Positions 17,041 through 25,330 are shown, counted from the stretch's first letter. The stretch is 44,866 bases of DNA from Acidobacteriota bacterium (GCA_903970435.1 CAJCIS010000084.1:1-44866), one strand, 5' to 3'. The notes: generated from the letters alone by a model not told the origin. A program made the numbers and translations.

Positions 17041-17766
17041 CTAGAACGGTATATCATCATCAAGGCTGGCCGGCGCCATCGTCGGCTTCGCGGCAGCCAA
17101 TCTTGGCGCAGTTCTCTCGTCCCCCTCAAGCAGCGAGCGAACTTCCTCGGCAATCTGCTCCGCCGTGCGCTGCCGCCGCGGCAAAGCTTGGTGTTTCGAA
17201 ATGAAGCCAGTCGGATCTTCGCCCATCTTTATGGAAATGATCTTGACCCCCCGCGCAACCGCAAACCCAATCTCCTGCTGCGTCCAGAAGCTCGCCGAGA
17301 AGCCGACTGTGTGCAGCGCGATGAAGGCGTCCATCGCGTAGAGCGCCCGCTCAATCTCGCCCTGCCACTCAAGTGTTGGATGAATGTCGTCATGAGCAAC
17401 AAATCCACTGATCCCGTACGGAGCAAGGCAATCCTTCAACCTTTTTGCCTTGTCCTTCTCATTTGAGACATGACTGATAAACAACCGCAACAAACTCGTG
17501 TCTTTCCAATTCCGAGGTGCAACCGATGTGCCGCGACGTGCGCTTGGCACCGGAACTTCCAATTCTTCGGCTATGCTAAGCAGAACGTCTGTATTAACGC
17601 CCTGCAACGCGGCTTTCGAATATGCCCATCTATTATTTCCCTGCCAATTGGTAATCGAAGCGATCCGATATTCCGCAAGAAACGCATCAATCTCTGCGAA
17701 AGTAAACTTCGCTTGCAGCGCCCGGCCAATTTTATCGACTAAATCTAGCTTCTCGGACACCCGCAT
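17041..17766 (-). CDS. TIR-domain protein with N-terminal helical domain (241 aa)
   Basis: Residues 1-72 are a compact helical domain (SEKLDLVDKIGRALQ, FTFAEIDAFLAEY, TDVLLSIAEELEV), reminiscent of the small adaptor domains found in front of bacterial TIR and other conflict effectors; the exact family is unknown. Residues 93-195 are a TIR fold: LRLFISHVSNEKDKA (beta-A/box 1), GISGFVAHDDI, LEWQGEIERAL, AFIALHT, and FWTQQEIGFAVARG, where Glu165 sits at the position of the catalytic Glu of NAD-hydrolysing TIRs. The C-terminal 45 residues are low complexity. No signal peptide, so it is cytoplasmic. Likely an NADase or cyclic-ADP-ribose-type effector in antiviral defence; activity is inferred. Confidence 0.85.
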   Translation of the reverse strand: MRVSEKLDLVDKIGRALQAKFTFAEIDAFLAEYRIASITNWQGNNRWAYSKAALQGVNTDVLLSIAEELEVPVPSARRGTSVAPRNWKDTSLLRLFISHVSNEKDKAKRLKDCLAPYGISGFVAHDDIHPTLEWQGEIERALYAMDAFIALHTVGFSASFWTQQEIGFAVARGVKIISIKMGEDPTGFISKHQALPRRQRTAEQIAEEVRSLLEGDERTAPRLAAAKPTMAPASLDDDIPF

Positions 17767-18100
17767 TTAGCCCTCCCTTATCGCAAAGGCCCGACGAAGA
17801 ACTACGGGCAAAGTCCACCAGCCGCAACAATCTATACGGCAACCAGCCAGGCCTAACGCCGCTCTTGCCACCGGACGCCAATGCACTTCCCGCCCCGGAA
17901 TGCCACGAGGTCTTCCCAAGTCCCAGCCGCCGTCTGTCGTTCCCGCTGCGGCGACCAGCGCAAGCGCCAACGCGAGCCACCACACAACCCTGATTGGCGA
18001 GAAACATTACTTTTTCCCAAAAAAGACTATTTGCCTATCCCGCATGTTCATGCTACGTTCCATCCAACCCCAATCCCGGGCCCACCCCCAGGCACCCGCC
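17767..18100. other. Intergenic region between TIR and ParB-like genes
   Basis: Divergent promoter region without a supportable gene. At 18003-18038 a worn sequence (CTTTTTCCCAAAAAAGAC then TATTTGCCT) looks like a degenerate reverse arm of the A/T-rich repeat. Here the composition returns to the high GC of the flanks. Confidence 0.4.
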
Positions 18101-19012
18101 ATGCAAGACGCCGCCGCAAACATCGCCCGCATCGACCCCGCCCAATGCCGCCTCCCGCCCGGCCGCCTGCCCATCTCCCCCGATGACTGCGCCCAACTCG
18201 CGGGCAGCATCCGCGCCCACGGCCAGCTCGTCCCCGGCCTCGTCCGCCGCACCCCGCCAGGCGACCCAATCCGCTACGAAATCGTCTGCGGCGTCCGCCG
18301 TCATTTTGCCATCGGAATCCTCCGCCAAGCCGACCCCGCCTGCACCCAGCCCTTCTTCGCCGCCATCCGCCCCCTCTCCGACGAAGAAGCCTTCGCCGCC
18401 GCCGACCGCGACAACCGCAATCGCGCCGACATCTCCGATATCCAGCGCGCGCTCGACTACACCTTCGCCCTGCCCAAATATTACGATGGCAACCAGGATC
18501 GCATGGCCCGCGCCATCCGCATGCATCCCACCGATCTCGGCCGCTACCTCACTCTGGCCACCCTGCCCGAAGAAATTTTCGCCGCCTTCGGCCGCCCAGG
18601 CCGCCTAACCATCGCCCGCGCCCGCGCCCTCTTCCCGCACCTCAAAAACGCGGAAAAAAATCAGCGCATCCTGCAAACCGCCCGCGAAATCGCCGCCCAA
18701 CAGAAACAATGCATCCTCAAGCGCGGCGCCTGGCTACCACCCGAAGCGGTCCTGCATCGCTTGCTCCACCCCGAAACCCCCATCCGCGCCCGCCCCGCCC
18801 ACATCGTCACCACCCTCGACGGCCGCAGGCTCGCCACCGGACAACGCCGCCCCAACGGCGCCATCCAAATCACCGTCACCGCAACCCTACCCCTGGACCG
18901 CGCAACCGTGCTCGCAGCCGCCGCCGAAATCCTGGATAATCTATGCGGATCCGAAAAGGGTTGGAGTACTCCAACCCTTTCCGTAACGGCAACAAACGCG
19001 TTGGCGGCGTAA
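18101..19012 (+). CDS. ParB-like nuclease/partition-domain protein (303 aa)
   Basis: The N-terminal ParB/sulfiredoxin-like domain (about residues 10-105) has LAGSIRAHGQLVPGLVRR and CGVRRHFAI, the latter matching the GxRRxxA box where ParB proteins usually read GERRxxA. A helical DNA-binding part follows (about 105-200): DRDNRNRADISDIQRALDY and a helix-turn-helix around MARAIRMHPTDLGRYL. The start is uncertain: ATG 18101 gives the domain with little extra, while 18044 and 18050 are in frame. There is no ParA partner nearby, so it is probably an orphan regulator or a relic of a plasmid or phage partition module rather than the chromosomal ParB. Confidence 0.75.
   Translation: MQDAAANIARIDPAQCRLPPGRLPISPDDCAQLAGSIRAHGQLVPGLVRRTPPGDPIRYEIVCGVRRHFAIGILRQADPACTQPFFAAIRPLSDEEAFAAADRDNRNRADISDIQRALDYTFALPKYYDGNQDRMARAIRMHPTDLGRYLTLATLPEEIFAAFGRPGRLTIARARALFPHLKNAEKNQRILQTAREIAAQQKQCILKRGAWLPPEAVLHRLLHPETPIRARPAHIVTTLDGRRLATGQRRPNGAIQITVTATLPLDRATVLAAAAEILDNLCGSEKGWSTPTLSVTATNALAA
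18955..18980. other. Perfect 26-bp palindrome inside the ParB-like gene
   Basis: AAAGGGTTGGAGT is followed directly by its reverse complement, with no spacer. It lies within the last 20 codons of the ParB-like gene. A loopless perfect palindrome suits a dimeric DNA-binding protein better than a terminator, and no T-run follows. It does not resemble the usual chromosomal parS TGTTTCACGTGAAACA. Confidence 0.7.
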
Positions 19013-19015
19013 GAA

Positions 19016-19060
19016 AGGAAGCAGTTCTTTTTTGAAAAAAAGAACCAAAAAACTTTTGCT
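19016..19060 (+). repeat. Single A/T-rich repeat between convergent genes
   Basis: Forward GTTC...GAAC subtype, lying between the ParB-like stop (19012) and the ABC exporter stop (19059). It fills the whole convergent gap, a terminator-like position. Confidence 0.85.
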
Positions 19061-20810
19061 ATGTTAGGTCGAACTGCAACGCCGCCAGGCGCGAATACAG
19101 GCCTTCGCCACGTGCCAGAGCCTCGTGCGTGCCGCTGGCCACGATGCGGCCCGCTTGCATGACCAAAATCCGATCCGCCCGGCGAACGGTCGCCAACCTG
19201 TGCGCCACCACCAGCGTCGTTCTCGCATGCCCCAGCACCGTCAGCGCATGCTGCACCGCCTGTTCGCTCTCCGCATCCAGCGCGCTCGTCGCCTCATCCA
19301 GCAACAAAATCGGCGCGTCCCGCAACACCGCCCTGGCAATGGCCACCCTTTGCCGCTGGCCGCCCGAAAGCCGCACACCCTTCTCGCCCAGAAATGTATC
19401 CAGCCCCTGCGGCAAGTCGAACAAAAACGCCGCCGCCGCCGCCTCTACCGCCGCGCGAACCTCCGCGTCGGTCGCCTCCGGCTTGCCATACCTGATATTC
19501 TCCGCCGCACTCGCGCTGAATATGATCGGGTCCTGCGGCACCACCGCAATCCGATGCCGAACCGCCGCCGGCGCCGCGTCCCGCACATCAACCCCATCGA
19601 TCCGAATCGCCCCCTGCTGCACATCATAAAACCGCAGCAAAAGCTGAAACACCGTGGTCTTCCCCGCCCCCGAAGGCCCCACGATCGCCACCGTCTCGCC
19701 AGGCGCCACATGCGCCGAAAACTCATCCAGCGCCGCCCGGTCCGGCCGGCTCGGATACCGAAACGTCACCGCCTCGAACTCGATCTCCCCCCGCCCCCGC
19801 GCCGGCAACGCAACCGGCGCCGCGGGTGCGCGCACATCCGCCCGCGCCGAAAACAGTTCCGAAAGCCGTTCCGCCGCCCCCGCGGCGCGCTGCACCTCGC
19901 CCCACAACTCGCTCAACGTGGCGCCCGCCATCGCCAACATCACTGCGTAGAACACGAACGCCGTCAACTGCCCGCCCGTCATCCGCCCCGCGATCACGTC
20001 CCGCCCGCCAACCCACAAACTGAACGTAATGGCCCCAAACCCCAGCAAAATCACCGCCACCAGCAACAATGCCCGCGTGCGAATGCGCCGCACCGCCGCC
20101 GTAATGGAAGCCTCCACCCGCACGCCATACACCTCGATATCGACCGGCTCATGGGTAAACGCCTGCACGGTGGTCAGCCCCGCCAGCGTCTCTTCCGCAT
20201 ACGCACCAAGATCGCCCACCCGATCCTGCGCAATGCGCGACAATTTCCGCTCCCGCCGCCCGAAAAACAGCAACGGCACCACCACCGCCGGAACCACAAG
20301 AACAATAATCCCCGCCAGCTTCACGCTGGTCAGCAGCAGCAGCACGAACGCACCCACCAGCGTCAGCACATTGCGTATAGACATTGAAATCGCCGAGCCG
20401 ACCAGCGCTTGCAGCAGCGTAATATCCGCCGTCATGCGCGACAGAATGTCGCCCGTGCGCGCGGTCTCGAAAAACGCCGGGGACAATGTAATGATATGCC
20501 CGTACAGCGAACGCCGCAAATCGGCGGTCACCCGCTCGCCCAGCCACGTCACCAGCGCGAACCGCAGCGCCGTCGCGCACGCCAGCGCCGCCACCACGCC
20601 GAACATCATCAACGCCGCACCATTCAGCGAAGCCGCACTGCGACCGGCAAATCCATGATCGATCAGCTGCCGCAGCCCTTGCCCGATCGCCAACTGCAAG
20701 CCCGTCGAGGCCAGCAACGCCACCGCCGCCGCTGCCGCGCGCGGCAGATAGGGCCGGAAATACGGCAGCAGCAGCCGAAGCGCCAGCAGCCGTGCCGGGC
20801 CGGCGGTCAC
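19059..20810 (-). CDS. ABC exporter, fused permease-ATPase (MsbA-like, 583 aa)
   Basis: A half-size exporter. Six membrane helices lie in residues about 15-310 (for example VLTLVGAFVLLLLTSVKLAGI). The nucleotide-binding domain spans about 345-583 with GPSGAGKTT, Q-loop VPQDPIIFS, signature LSGGQRQR, Walker B ILLLDEATSALD and the H-loop VAHR. I start at GTG 20810, which overlaps the DUF2177 stop as GTGA; the frame runs open to 21269 only because of high GC. It dimerises to export lipids, drugs or peptides; the substrate is not readable from sequence. It is the last gene of a five-gene minus-strand cluster. Confidence 0.92.
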   Translation of the reverse strand: MTAGPARLLALRLLLPYFRPYLPRAAAAAVALLASTGLQLAIGQGLRQLIDHGFAGRSAASLNGAALMMFGVVAALACATALRFALVTWLGERVTADLRRSLYGHIITLSPAFFETARTGDILSRMTADITLLQALVGSAISMSIRNVLTLVGAFVLLLLTSVKLAGIIVLVVPAVVVPLLFFGRRERKLSRIAQDRVGDLGAYAEETLAGLTTVQAFTHEPVDIEVYGVRVEASITAAVRRIRTRALLLVAVILLGFGAITFSLWVGGRDVIAGRMTGGQLTAFVFYAVMLAMAGATLSELWGEVQRAAGAAERLSELFSARADVRAPAAPVALPARGRGEIEFEAVTFRYPSRPDRAALDEFSAHVAPGETVAIVGPSGAGKTTVFQLLLRFYDVQQGAIRIDGVDVRDAAPAAVRHRIAVVPQDPIIFSASAAENIRYGKPEATDAEVRAAVEAAAAAFLFDLPQGLDTFLGEKGVRLSGGQRQRVAIARAVLRDAPILLLDEATSALDAESEQAVQHALTVLGHARTTLVVAHRLATVRRADRILVMQAGRIVASGTHEALARGEGLYSRLAALQFDLT

Positions 20811-21220
20811 AGGAATTTCCGCAGCACGGCATTTGCCGCCGCAATCCCCGCCGCCGACGCGACACCCGTCACGAAACATCCCCACGCCATATCCGTTACC
20901 GTCAAATACAAGGTCCAGGGCCGCAGAATGGCAAAGCTGGTCAAATCCAGCGCCGCGTACGTGAACAAACCAAACAAAGCGCCGAATAGAAAATTCTGCG
21001 CCACGGACTGCGTCCCCGGCACGGCAGGCACGACGAAAATCATGATGCCAAGGATCTGCAAAAGGTAGAAGATGATCGCTGGTGCGGCGCGGAATTGTTC
21101 CAGCATAACCCCGCCCAACGTCTTCTTGTATAGCGGCGCTACAAAAAACGTAATCCAGGCGCCATCCAGCACACCGAAGGCAAGCAAGGTGGTGATATAA
21201 GTCACAGCGTAGCGCAGCAT
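20807..21220 (-). CDS. DUF2177 family membrane protein (137 aa)
   Basis: A four-helix inner-membrane protein of unknown function. The family pattern is visible: an early helix with an acidic residue (LLAFGVLDGAWITFF), APLYKKTLGG, a helix with FGALFGLFTYAALDLTSFAIL, WTLYLTVTDMAWG and a final helix. A strong AGGAGG lies 10 bases before ATG 21220; an ATG three codons earlier (21229) overlaps the upstream ATPase stop as ATGA but sits too close to the AGGAGG. The gene also overlaps the downstream exporter as GTGA, so all three are probably cotranslated. Confidence 0.85.
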   Translation of the reverse strand: MLRYAVTYITTLLAFGVLDGAWITFFVAPLYKKTLGGVMLEQFRAAPAIIFYLLQILGIMIFVVPAVPGTQSVAQNFLFGALFGLFTYAALDLTSFAILRPWTLYLTVTDMAWGCFVTGVASAAGIAAANAVLRKFL

Positions 21221-21225
21221 GAAAA

Positions 21226-22542
21226 TCATTCCTCCTGTTCGAGAAAGAATTGATCGGCTTCCTCATCATAATTAAAAAGCTCGGCGAAGCGGGCCCAGCC
21301 GATCACCGCGCGCAGCGTATCCTCCGCGTAATCAGGCGACATGTGATCCTCCAGCTCGTCACGGAACCGGGCCGCATTGGCGCGATGGTTCCACCGTTCG
21401 TCCAGCACACTGCGAATATTCGCCGCCATCTTCACCCGGCTGCGCAACGCCGCCTCGAACAGCGCGCGGCGTTCATCGGAATCCGCCTCGGCGAATTTCT
21501 TGCCGGCGTCCGTCAGCCGAATATCGCCTTCCTCCAACACCGCAAATCCCAGCAAATGCAGCGTCTCGCCCAGCGGCAGCAATTCGTCGATTTCCAGTTG
21601 CAGCGCCGCCGCCAGCGGCGGAAGGTCCGCCCGCCCCTTGTAGGGCTCCATCGCCAGCGTCTCCATCAGGCCCGCCAGCAAATTGGTGCTCACGAAATGC
21701 AGCGCATGGATCGTTTCGACGGCAGGCGCATCCGCCGTACCCGCCGCGGCGGGTGCCGGCACGCTGGTCGCGCGGCGTGTCATCAAGGCATAGATATCGT
21801 CGACAAACTTGCGAAACGCCGCGTCATGCCGGTTGCGCGGATGCGGGAAGGGTACACGCAATTCCTGCGCGACCCGGCCGGGGTTGGAGGAGAACACCAG
21901 AATGCGGTCGCACATCAGCACCGCTTCCTCGATATTATGCGTCACCATCAGAATGGACTTGACCGGAAGCTTGTCCTCCATCCACAAATCGATAAGATCG
22001 GTCCGCAATGTTTCCGCGGTCAGAACATCCAGCGCGGAAAACGGTTCGTCCATCAACAGCAGATCGGGATGCACCACCAGCGCGCGCGCCAGACCAACGC
22101 GCTGCCGCATGCCGCCCGACATTTCCTTCGGATACGCCTCCTCGTAGCCGCCGAGGCCGATCAGGTCGATGGCTTCCTCGGCACGGTCCTCGCGCACGCG
22201 GCGGGCCACGCCCTGCGCCTCCAGCCCCAGCTCCACATTTTCCTGCACCGTCAACCAAGGAAACAGCGCAAAGGATTGAAACACCATCGCCACACCCTCG
22301 GCCGGCCCGGTCAATTTCTGGCCGCGCCAGATGACGTCGCCCTCGGTCGGCCGCAGCAGCCCGGCAACGATCCGCAACAGGGTCGACTTGCCGGAGCCGG
22401 AACGACCCAGCAGCCCGACAATCTCGCCGCCGCGCAACGACACGTTCACGTCGTCCAGCACAATGAAGTCGCTGGCGCTATCCTTGTGATACGCCTGCTT
22501 GCAGTGGCGAACTTCGAGAAGCGGTTCCGCGGTCGCACTCAT
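21226..22542 (-). CDS. ABC transporter ATPase with C-terminal AAA-associated domain (438 aa)
   Basis: ATPase of a nitrate/sulfonate/taurine-type importer. Motifs: Walker A GRSGSGKST, Q-loop FQSFALFPWLTV, signature MSGGMRQR, Walker B LLLMDEPFSALD, H-loop VTHN. After about residue 260 an extra domain of about 150 residues is appended (HALHFVSTNLLAGLMETLA through DEEADQFFLEQEE). It matches the AAA-associated domain found on a subset of these ATPases and probably regulates them. The fused permease gene ends 15 bases upstream, so the two form one transporter. Confidence 0.92.
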   Translation of the reverse strand: MSATAEPLLEVRHCKQAYHKDSASDFIVLDDVNVSLRGGEIVGLLGRSGSGKSTLLRIVAGLLRPTEGDVIWRGQKLTGPAEGVAMVFQSFALFPWLTVQENVELGLEAQGVARRVREDRAEEAIDLIGLGGYEEAYPKEMSGGMRQRVGLARALVVHPDLLLMDEPFSALDVLTAETLRTDLIDLWMEDKLPVKSILMVTHNIEEAVLMCDRILVFSSNPGRVAQELRVPFPHPRNRHDAAFRKFVDDIYALMTRRATSVPAPAAAGTADAPAVETIHALHFVSTNLLAGLMETLAMEPYKGRADLPPLAAALQLEIDELLPLGETLHLLGFAVLEEGDIRLTDAGKKFAEADSDERRALFEAALRSRVKMAANIRSVLDERWNHRANAARFRDELEDHMSPDYAEDTLRAVIGWARFAELFNYDEEADQFFLEQEE

Positions 22543-22557
22543 GAATCGAACCCTTTT

Positions 22558-24285
22558 CTACAAGGTAAGCCGCTTGCTCGAATACGCATATAACGGCCGC
22601 CAGACGAGCCGGTTGAACGTAAGCACATATGTCGCCATGACAACCATGCCCAGCAGAACGCGCCCGGAATCACCCTGGGTCGTGGCATCCTGGATATAGG
22701 CGCCCAGCCCGTGCGCGCGCAGCGTCGTCGGCCCCCAGGTCACGATTTCGGCCAGCACCGCCGCATTCCACGCCCCGCCCGAGGCGGTGATGGCGCCGGT
22801 GACGAAATACGGAAAAATCCCCGGCAGAATCACGCGGCGCCACCACAGCACGCCGCCGACCTGAAAATTGCGCGCCGCTTCGCGCAGGTCGCCGGGAAAC
22901 GCATTGGCCCCCGCAATGACATTGAACAGCACGTACCATTGCGCGCCAAGTATGATCAGCGGGGTGAGCCAGATATCCACATTGAGATGAAAGCGGATGA
23001 TATAAACGGCAAAAATCGGAAACAGCAGGTTGGCCGGAAAGGCCGCCAGAAATTGCGCCGAGGCGCCCACGCTCTTGGCAAGCTTGGGCCGCAGGCCGAC
23101 AAGAACGCCAATCGGCACCCACACGACAGTCGCCACAACCATCAGGGCAATCACGCGCAGCAGCGTATAGAACCCCATGGTGACGGCGATGACAACGTCG
23201 CCCGGGCCAAGATGGCTGCCGCGGCAGAAACTATAGATCCGCCAGATCGCCACCACGACAAGCGCGCCCAGCAGGCTTGCCCAGATGACATCGACCAGGC
23301 GCGACCCGCGCCGGGTCGCCACGATGCTGGCCGGCCGGCGGCGGCCGACACGCAGGCCGGTCACCGCGAAAAAAAACACGCCCACCGCATCGGCGCCCAT
23401 GCGCAACAGCCGGGTGCGGCGCAGCAGCGCCAGCACCCAGGGGTCGCGGCCCTGGTCTTGCTGCGTGGTCTCAAAACGAAATTTCGAGCTCCACGCGACC
23501 AGCGGCCGGAACAGAAGCTGATCGTAGGCCAGAATGACCAGAAACATGGCGGCAATGGCGTAGAACACCGCATGAATGTTGCGCACCATCAGGGCCGTCC
23601 TGATGTAGCTGCCGATGCCCGGCAAGGTGAAATTGGTGCCGCCCACCGATACGGCCTCGGAAGCGACCAGGGCAAACCAGCCGCCGCTCATGCTCATCAT
23701 CATGTTCCACAGCAGGCCAGGCATGGCGAACGGCACGTCCAGCCGCCAGAAACGTTGCCATGTGCTGAGCTGAAAGCCGCGCGCCGCTTCGTCCAGATCG
23801 CCGGGCACGGTGGTCAGGCTCTGATACATGGAAAACGTCATGTTCCAGGCCTGGCTTGTGAAAATGACGAACACCACGGCCAATTCCGCGCCCAGCACCT
23901 GGCCGGGAAACAGGCCCAGGAAGAATGTCACCGTAAAGGTGAGAAAGCCGAAAATCGGCAGGCTCTGAAGTATATCCAGTATCGGAATGAGAATCAGCCG
24001 CGCCCGGCGGCTCTTGGCCGCCCAGGTGGCATAGGTGAAGGTGAACAGCAACGAAAGCGCGAGTGCGGCAAACATGCGCAGCGTGGTGCGCAGCGCATAG
24101 CCGGGCAGGTACGACGGCTCCAGATGGATCGTCGTGCCTTCGGTGGCGGCCAGCGGCCCCAGCGTGTGGCGCGCGACGTTGCCCACGGCGATCAGCCCCG
24201 CGGCCAGCAGCAGCATGGCCGCCAGGTCGAACAGGTTGGGCAGGCGCCTTACGGAGGCGGTGGTGGTCTGGCTCGTCGCGGGCAT
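22558..24285 (-). CDS. Fused double ABC permease, nitrate/taurine type (575 aa)
   Basis: Two binding-protein-dependent permease domains in one chain. Each has an EAA loop that contacts the ATPase: DEAARGFQLSTWQRFW in the first half and REAARNFQVGGVLWW in the second. About 11-12 membrane helices are visible. I start at ATG 24285 (MPATSQTTT); the longer frame to 24588 reads into the FNT gene antisense and lacks similarity. No substrate-binding protein is encoded nearby, so the substrate (an anion, judging from the ATPase type) is unknown. It follows the FNT gene after 88 bases. Confidence 0.9.
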   Translation of the reverse strand: MPATSQTTTASVRRLPNLFDLAAMLLLAAGLIAVGNVARHTLGPLAATEGTTIHLEPSYLPGYALRTTLRMFAALALSLLFTFTYATWAAKSRRARLILIPILDILQSLPIFGFLTFTVTFFLGLFPGQVLGAELAVVFVIFTSQAWNMTFSMYQSLTTVPGDLDEAARGFQLSTWQRFWRLDVPFAMPGLLWNMMMSMSGGWFALVASEAVSVGGTNFTLPGIGSYIRTALMVRNIHAVFYAIAAMFLVILAYDQLLFRPLVAWSSKFRFETTQQDQGRDPWVLALLRRTRLLRMGADAVGVFFFAVTGLRVGRRRPASIVATRRGSRLVDVIWASLLGALVVVAIWRIYSFCRGSHLGPGDVVIAVTMGFYTLLRVIALMVVATVVWVPIGVLVGLRPKLAKSVGASAQFLAAFPANLLFPIFAVYIIRFHLNVDIWLTPLIILGAQWYVLFNVIAGANAFPGDLREAARNFQVGGVLWWRRVILPGIFPYFVTGAITASGGAWNAAVLAEIVTWGPTTLRAHGLGAYIQDATTQGDSGRVLLGMVVMATYVLTFNRLVWRPLYAYSSKRLTL

Positions 24286-24373
24286 CGGGGCGCCTATGCC
24301 GATGGGTCGCGGGCCTTTATCCCAGGGCCACCGGGTTGACCACCTTGAAAACGGCGCGTGTCCTACCGTGACA

Positions 24374-25219
24374 TCAAGTGGACGATCCCAGTTCGCGGAG
24401 CTCCCCGGCGATGGGCGCGTGGTTGAACACCGCGGCCAGCGCGGTGCCGCCGAACACGTTGCCGGCCAAGGTCGGGAGCAGGAATTTGACGAAATAGGCG
24501 CCCACCGGCGCGTGGCCGGAAAACACCGCGAACGATGCCTCCACCGAGCCCGCGATAATGTGCGGGAATTCGCACATCGCCACCACATAGGTCAGCAGGA
24601 TAATCACCAGCGGCCGTGCCGAGCCGGAGGCCGGCAGCAGCCACACCATCAGGCCGATCAGCCAGCCGGCGCCGCAGGCGCGGATGGCGCACTGCCAGAA
24701 CGGCAGCGCCACCAGTTTGCCCGACAGCGTCACCATGGCGGCATACGCCTCCGGCTCGAACACGCCTTTCTGCGCGGCGATGAACGCGAATATGTACGTC
24801 CCCAGCAGGTTCATGGCCAGAACGATGCTCCACACCCGCAACGTGGCCACCAGCGACTTCATATCGCGGCGGGTCAGCGTGGGGATCAGCGCCGTCAATG
24901 TCGTTTCGGTGAATAGCTGCTGCCGTCCCAGCACCACGATGAGAAAACCCAAGCTGTAGCCGAACGCCGCCACCAGCCGGCGCCACGACGTGTCGGGCAG
25001 TCCGGACATCAAATAGGATTGCGCCACGAACGAAAATCCGATAGAAAGGCCTGCGGCCAGCCCCGACCACACCAGCCCGGATGTGTGGCGTTCGAGCTCC
25101 GCCTCGCCTTCCGCGCGGACGATTTCGTGAATCACCAGTGGGCCGGGCGCGGCGCGGTCGGCGGCCTGCTTTTGCTCCCGTTCGTCGAGATGCGGGGAGT
25201 CTTCGCCTGCCTCTGCCAT
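24374..25219 (-). CDS. Formate/nitrite transporter (FNT) family channel (281 aa)
   Basis: Pentameric anion channel family (FocA/NirC). A hydrophilic N-terminus of about 50 residues is followed by six helices. Family landmarks: GLSIGFSFVAQSYL in helix 1, LGRQQLFTETTLTALIP, where the helix 2 break occurs, AFIAAQKGVFEP, GWLIGLMVWLLPAS, ALCEFPH-type MCEFPHIIAGSVEA with the central His, and LLPTLAGNVFGGTALAAVFNH. ATG 25219 is chosen over an upstream TTG at 25231. It heads a cluster with a nitrate-type ABC transporter, suggesting uptake or release of small monovalent anions. Confidence 0.92.
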   Translation of the reverse strand: MAEAGEDSPHLDEREQKQAADRAAPGPLVIHEIVRAEGEAELERHTSGLVWSGLAAGLSIGFSFVAQSYLMSGLPDTSWRRLVAAFGYSLGFLIVVLGRQQLFTETTLTALIPTLTRRDMKSLVATLRVWSIVLAMNLLGTYIFAFIAAQKGVFEPEAYAAMVTLSGKLVALPFWQCAIRACGAGWLIGLMVWLLPASGSARPLVIILLTYVVAMCEFPHIIAGSVEASFAVFSGHAPVGAYFVKFLLPTLAGNVFGGTALAAVFNHAPIAGELRELGSST

Positions 25220-25240
25220 GATGCCCCACAAGGAAAAAAA

Positions 25241-25330
25241 GGAAGCAGTTCTTTTTTGAAAAAAAGAACCAAAAAACTTTTAAACATAAAAAAGTTTTTT
25301 GGTTCTTTTTTTCAAAAAAGAACTGCTTCC
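25241..25330. repeat. Perfect 41-bp inverted repeat of the A/T-rich element
   Basis: Arms at 25241-25281 and 25290-25330 are exact reverse complements around the 8-base loop AAACATAA. It lies just past the crotonase stop (25335, minus strand) and upstream of the FNT start (25219), so it can end the crotonase transcript or act between the two. It is the cleanest pair in the window. Confidence 0.95.

Noticed and set aside
18955-18980. Palindrome as a rho-independent terminator of the ParB-like gene
   Set aside because: It lies inside the coding region, has no loop and is not followed by a T-run.
21250-24339. Two long plus-strand frames (447 and 542 codons) opposite the ABC importer genes
   Set aside because: His/Arg/Gln-rich translations without domains, opposite genes with full ABC motifs.
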